Assembly (NCBI GenBank): GCA_946405695.1
Contig: CAMJIA010000077.1
Span: 1 to 6,630 of the forward strand
Reading direction: 5' to 3'
Source of the DNA: an uncultured Prevotellaceae bacterium
GTDB taxonomy: Bacteria; Bacteroidota; Bacteroidia; Bacteroidales; Bacteroidaceae
DNA: 6,630 nt
The notes beneath the pieces are model-generated. The model ran no database searches and was not told the origin of the DNA. It saw only the letters and a program-made list of their open reading frames with translations. Below are positions 5,526 through 6,630 of the stretch, piece after piece; positions within the stretch are counted from its first letter, which is position 1, and every line of letters starts with the position of its first letter. The translations under genes and the position numbers were made by a program.

Positions 5526-6630
5526 ATGCCAAATGATTTTCTACAAGAGTTGCGGCAAGTAATCAGCGCCGACCGTATTTATACCGATGAGCTCCGTACC
5601 CTCGGTTGGGGTACCGATGCCAGTTTTTACCGTCAGATTCCAAAGGTGGTCATCCGTAGCGATGGCGAGGAGGAAATCTCAAAGATTGTCAAGTTGTGCC
5701 AGAAGCACCAGTTGACGTTTACTTTCCGTGCGGCGGGTACATCGCTCAGTGGCCAGAGTTGTACTGACTCTGTGCTGATAGTGGCAGGCAAACACTGGGA
5801 GAAGTTTGAACTGGGCGAAGGTCAGGAGAGCATCCGTCTTCAGCCAGGTATCGTGGGTGGCAGGGTTAATCAGATACTGAAGCCCTACGGACGCGTATTT
5901 CCACCTGATCCTGCATCGATAGGTTCGGCTATGGTGGGAGGTATCGTGGTGAACAATGCCTCTGGTATGAACTGTGGTGTGCATGCCAATAGCGACCGCA
6001 TGCTTATCTCAGCCCGTATTATCCTGACCGATGGCACCGTATTGGATACTGGTGACGCTGCCAGTCGTGAACAGTTTGCCCGTTCGCATCCAGAGTTCCT
6101 GGCGAAGATTGAGGCGCTGCGTGACAAGGTGCGTGCCGACGAGGAACTGGCTGATCGTATCGCCAAGAAATACTCTATCAAGAACGTAACAGGATTGAAT
6201 CTGCGCCCATTGGTGGCTTACGACGATCCATTCGACATCATCGCCCACTCGATAGTAGGCAGCGAAGGTACATTGGCATTCCTGTCGGAGGTTACGATGA
6301 AGACGCTGAAAGACTATCCGTACAAGGCTTCGGCGATGGTTTACTTCATGACGATGAAGGAGAGTTGCGAGGCTGTTGTGGCTATGAAGAAAATGAAGGC
6401 AGGCGAGGAAGATTTGGAGTACAGCGCTGAGAATCTGGTGGTGAAATCGGCCGAGATGCTGGACTACAAGTCGCTATCGTCGGTAGATGACCCGGTATAT
6501 CTGCAGTATAAGAAAGATGTGGATGCTGGCAAGATAGAGGGCGTGAAGCCTGGCGACTATCACAACCTGACTGCGATACTGACTGAGACCAAGGGCATAA
6601 CCCACGAGCAACTGCTGGATAAGATAGAGA
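5526..6630 (+). CDS. FAD-binding oxidase of the GlcD/D-lactate dehydrogenase type, 3' end off the window
   Basis: The frame is open for 368 codons from ATG 5526 and runs off the right edge. It encodes a flavoenzyme of the FAD-linked oxidase family (PCMH-type FAD domain; FAD-linked oxidase C-terminal domain begins late). FAD-binding marks are FRAAGTSLSGQ (residues 67-77), FPPDPASIGSAMVGGIVVNN (125-144) leading into ASGMNCG (145-151), and HSIVGSEGTLAFLSEVTMK (241-259). Members include D-lactate dehydrogenase (Dld-II), GlcD and the long YdiJ-type proteins that carry a C-terminal [4Fe-4S]/CCG module. The helical insert after the FAD motifs (about 185-225) and the long region continuing past 300 suit the long fused form, but the C-terminus is not visible. 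Next to lctP-lutABC, D-lactate is the most likely substrate; glycolate or another 2-hydroxyacid remains possible. The start is set by the upstream -7 box and the N-terminal MPNDFLQELRQVI helix typical of the family. No signal peptide is seen. Family assignment is firm; substrate is inferred from the neighbours. Confidence 0.85.
   Translation, partial: MPNDFLQELRQVISADRIYTDELRTLGWGTDASFYRQIPKVVIRSDGEEEISKIVKLCQKHQLTFTFRAAGTSLSGQSCTDSVLIVAGKHWEKFELGEGQESIRLQPGIVGGRVNQILKPYGRVFPPDPASIGSAMVGGIVVNNASGMNCGVHANSDRMLISARIILTDGTVLDTGDAASREQFARSHPEFLAKIEALRDKVRADEELADRIAKKYSIKNVTGLNLRPLVAYDDPFDIIAHSIVGSEGTLAFLSEVTMKTLKDYPYKASAMVYFMTMKESCEAVVAMKKMKAGEEDLEYSAENLVVKSAEMLDYKSLSSVDDPVYLQYKKDVDAGKIEGVKPGDYHNLTAILTETKGITHEQLLDKIE

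Noticed and set aside
5679..6248. Three minus-strand open frames (79-101 codons) within the FAD-oxidase gene
   Set aside because: They overlap a plus-strand frame with clear FAD-binding motifs. Their translations are His/Ser/Arg-rich and lack family features.

Overview
The window looks like chromosomal DNA from a member of the Bacteroidota, most likely a Prevotella- or Bacteroides-like member of the Bacteroidales. The evidence is threefold. The divergent intergenic region carries promoter boxes of the Bacteroidota type (TAnnTTTG). Start codons are preceded by A/T-rich leaders rather than clear Shine-Dalgarno sequences. The protein variants also fit that group. The assignment rests on recognition by eye, not on a database search.

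Layout: positions 1-1004 (+) hold the 3' part of a DegT/DnrJ/EryC1/StrS-family sugar-nucleotide aminotransferase, probably the end of a surface-glycan gene group lying to the left. It converges, with only 13 bp between stop codons, on a four-gene minus-strand cluster (5395 down to 1018). In transcription order the cluster is lctP (L-lactate permease), lutA, lutB and lutC (the three-subunit iron-sulfur L-lactate oxidation complex, also called LldEFG or YkgEFG). A 130-bp intergenic region (5396-5525) separates lctP from a divergent plus-strand gene (5526 to beyond the right edge). That gene encodes an FAD-linked oxidase of the GlcD/D-lactate dehydrogenase type, cut off after 368 codons.

Together these genes form a lactate-utilisation locus. 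LctP brings lactate into the cell, LutABC oxidises the L isomer to pyruvate, and the FAD enzyme probably oxidises the D isomer. No regulator, lactate racemase or electron-transfer partner is encoded inside the window. Candidate regulatory structure sits in three places: the divergent promoter region (two -7 boxes, two short inverted repeats, T-tracts), a 20-bp dyad just before the lutB start, and an A/T-rich run of imperfect heptads just before the lutA start.

I found no RNA genes, insertion sequences, CRISPR arrays or clear intrinsic terminators. No part of the window requires a previously undescribed system. The points worth a second look are regulatory sites and a variant LutC C-terminus.
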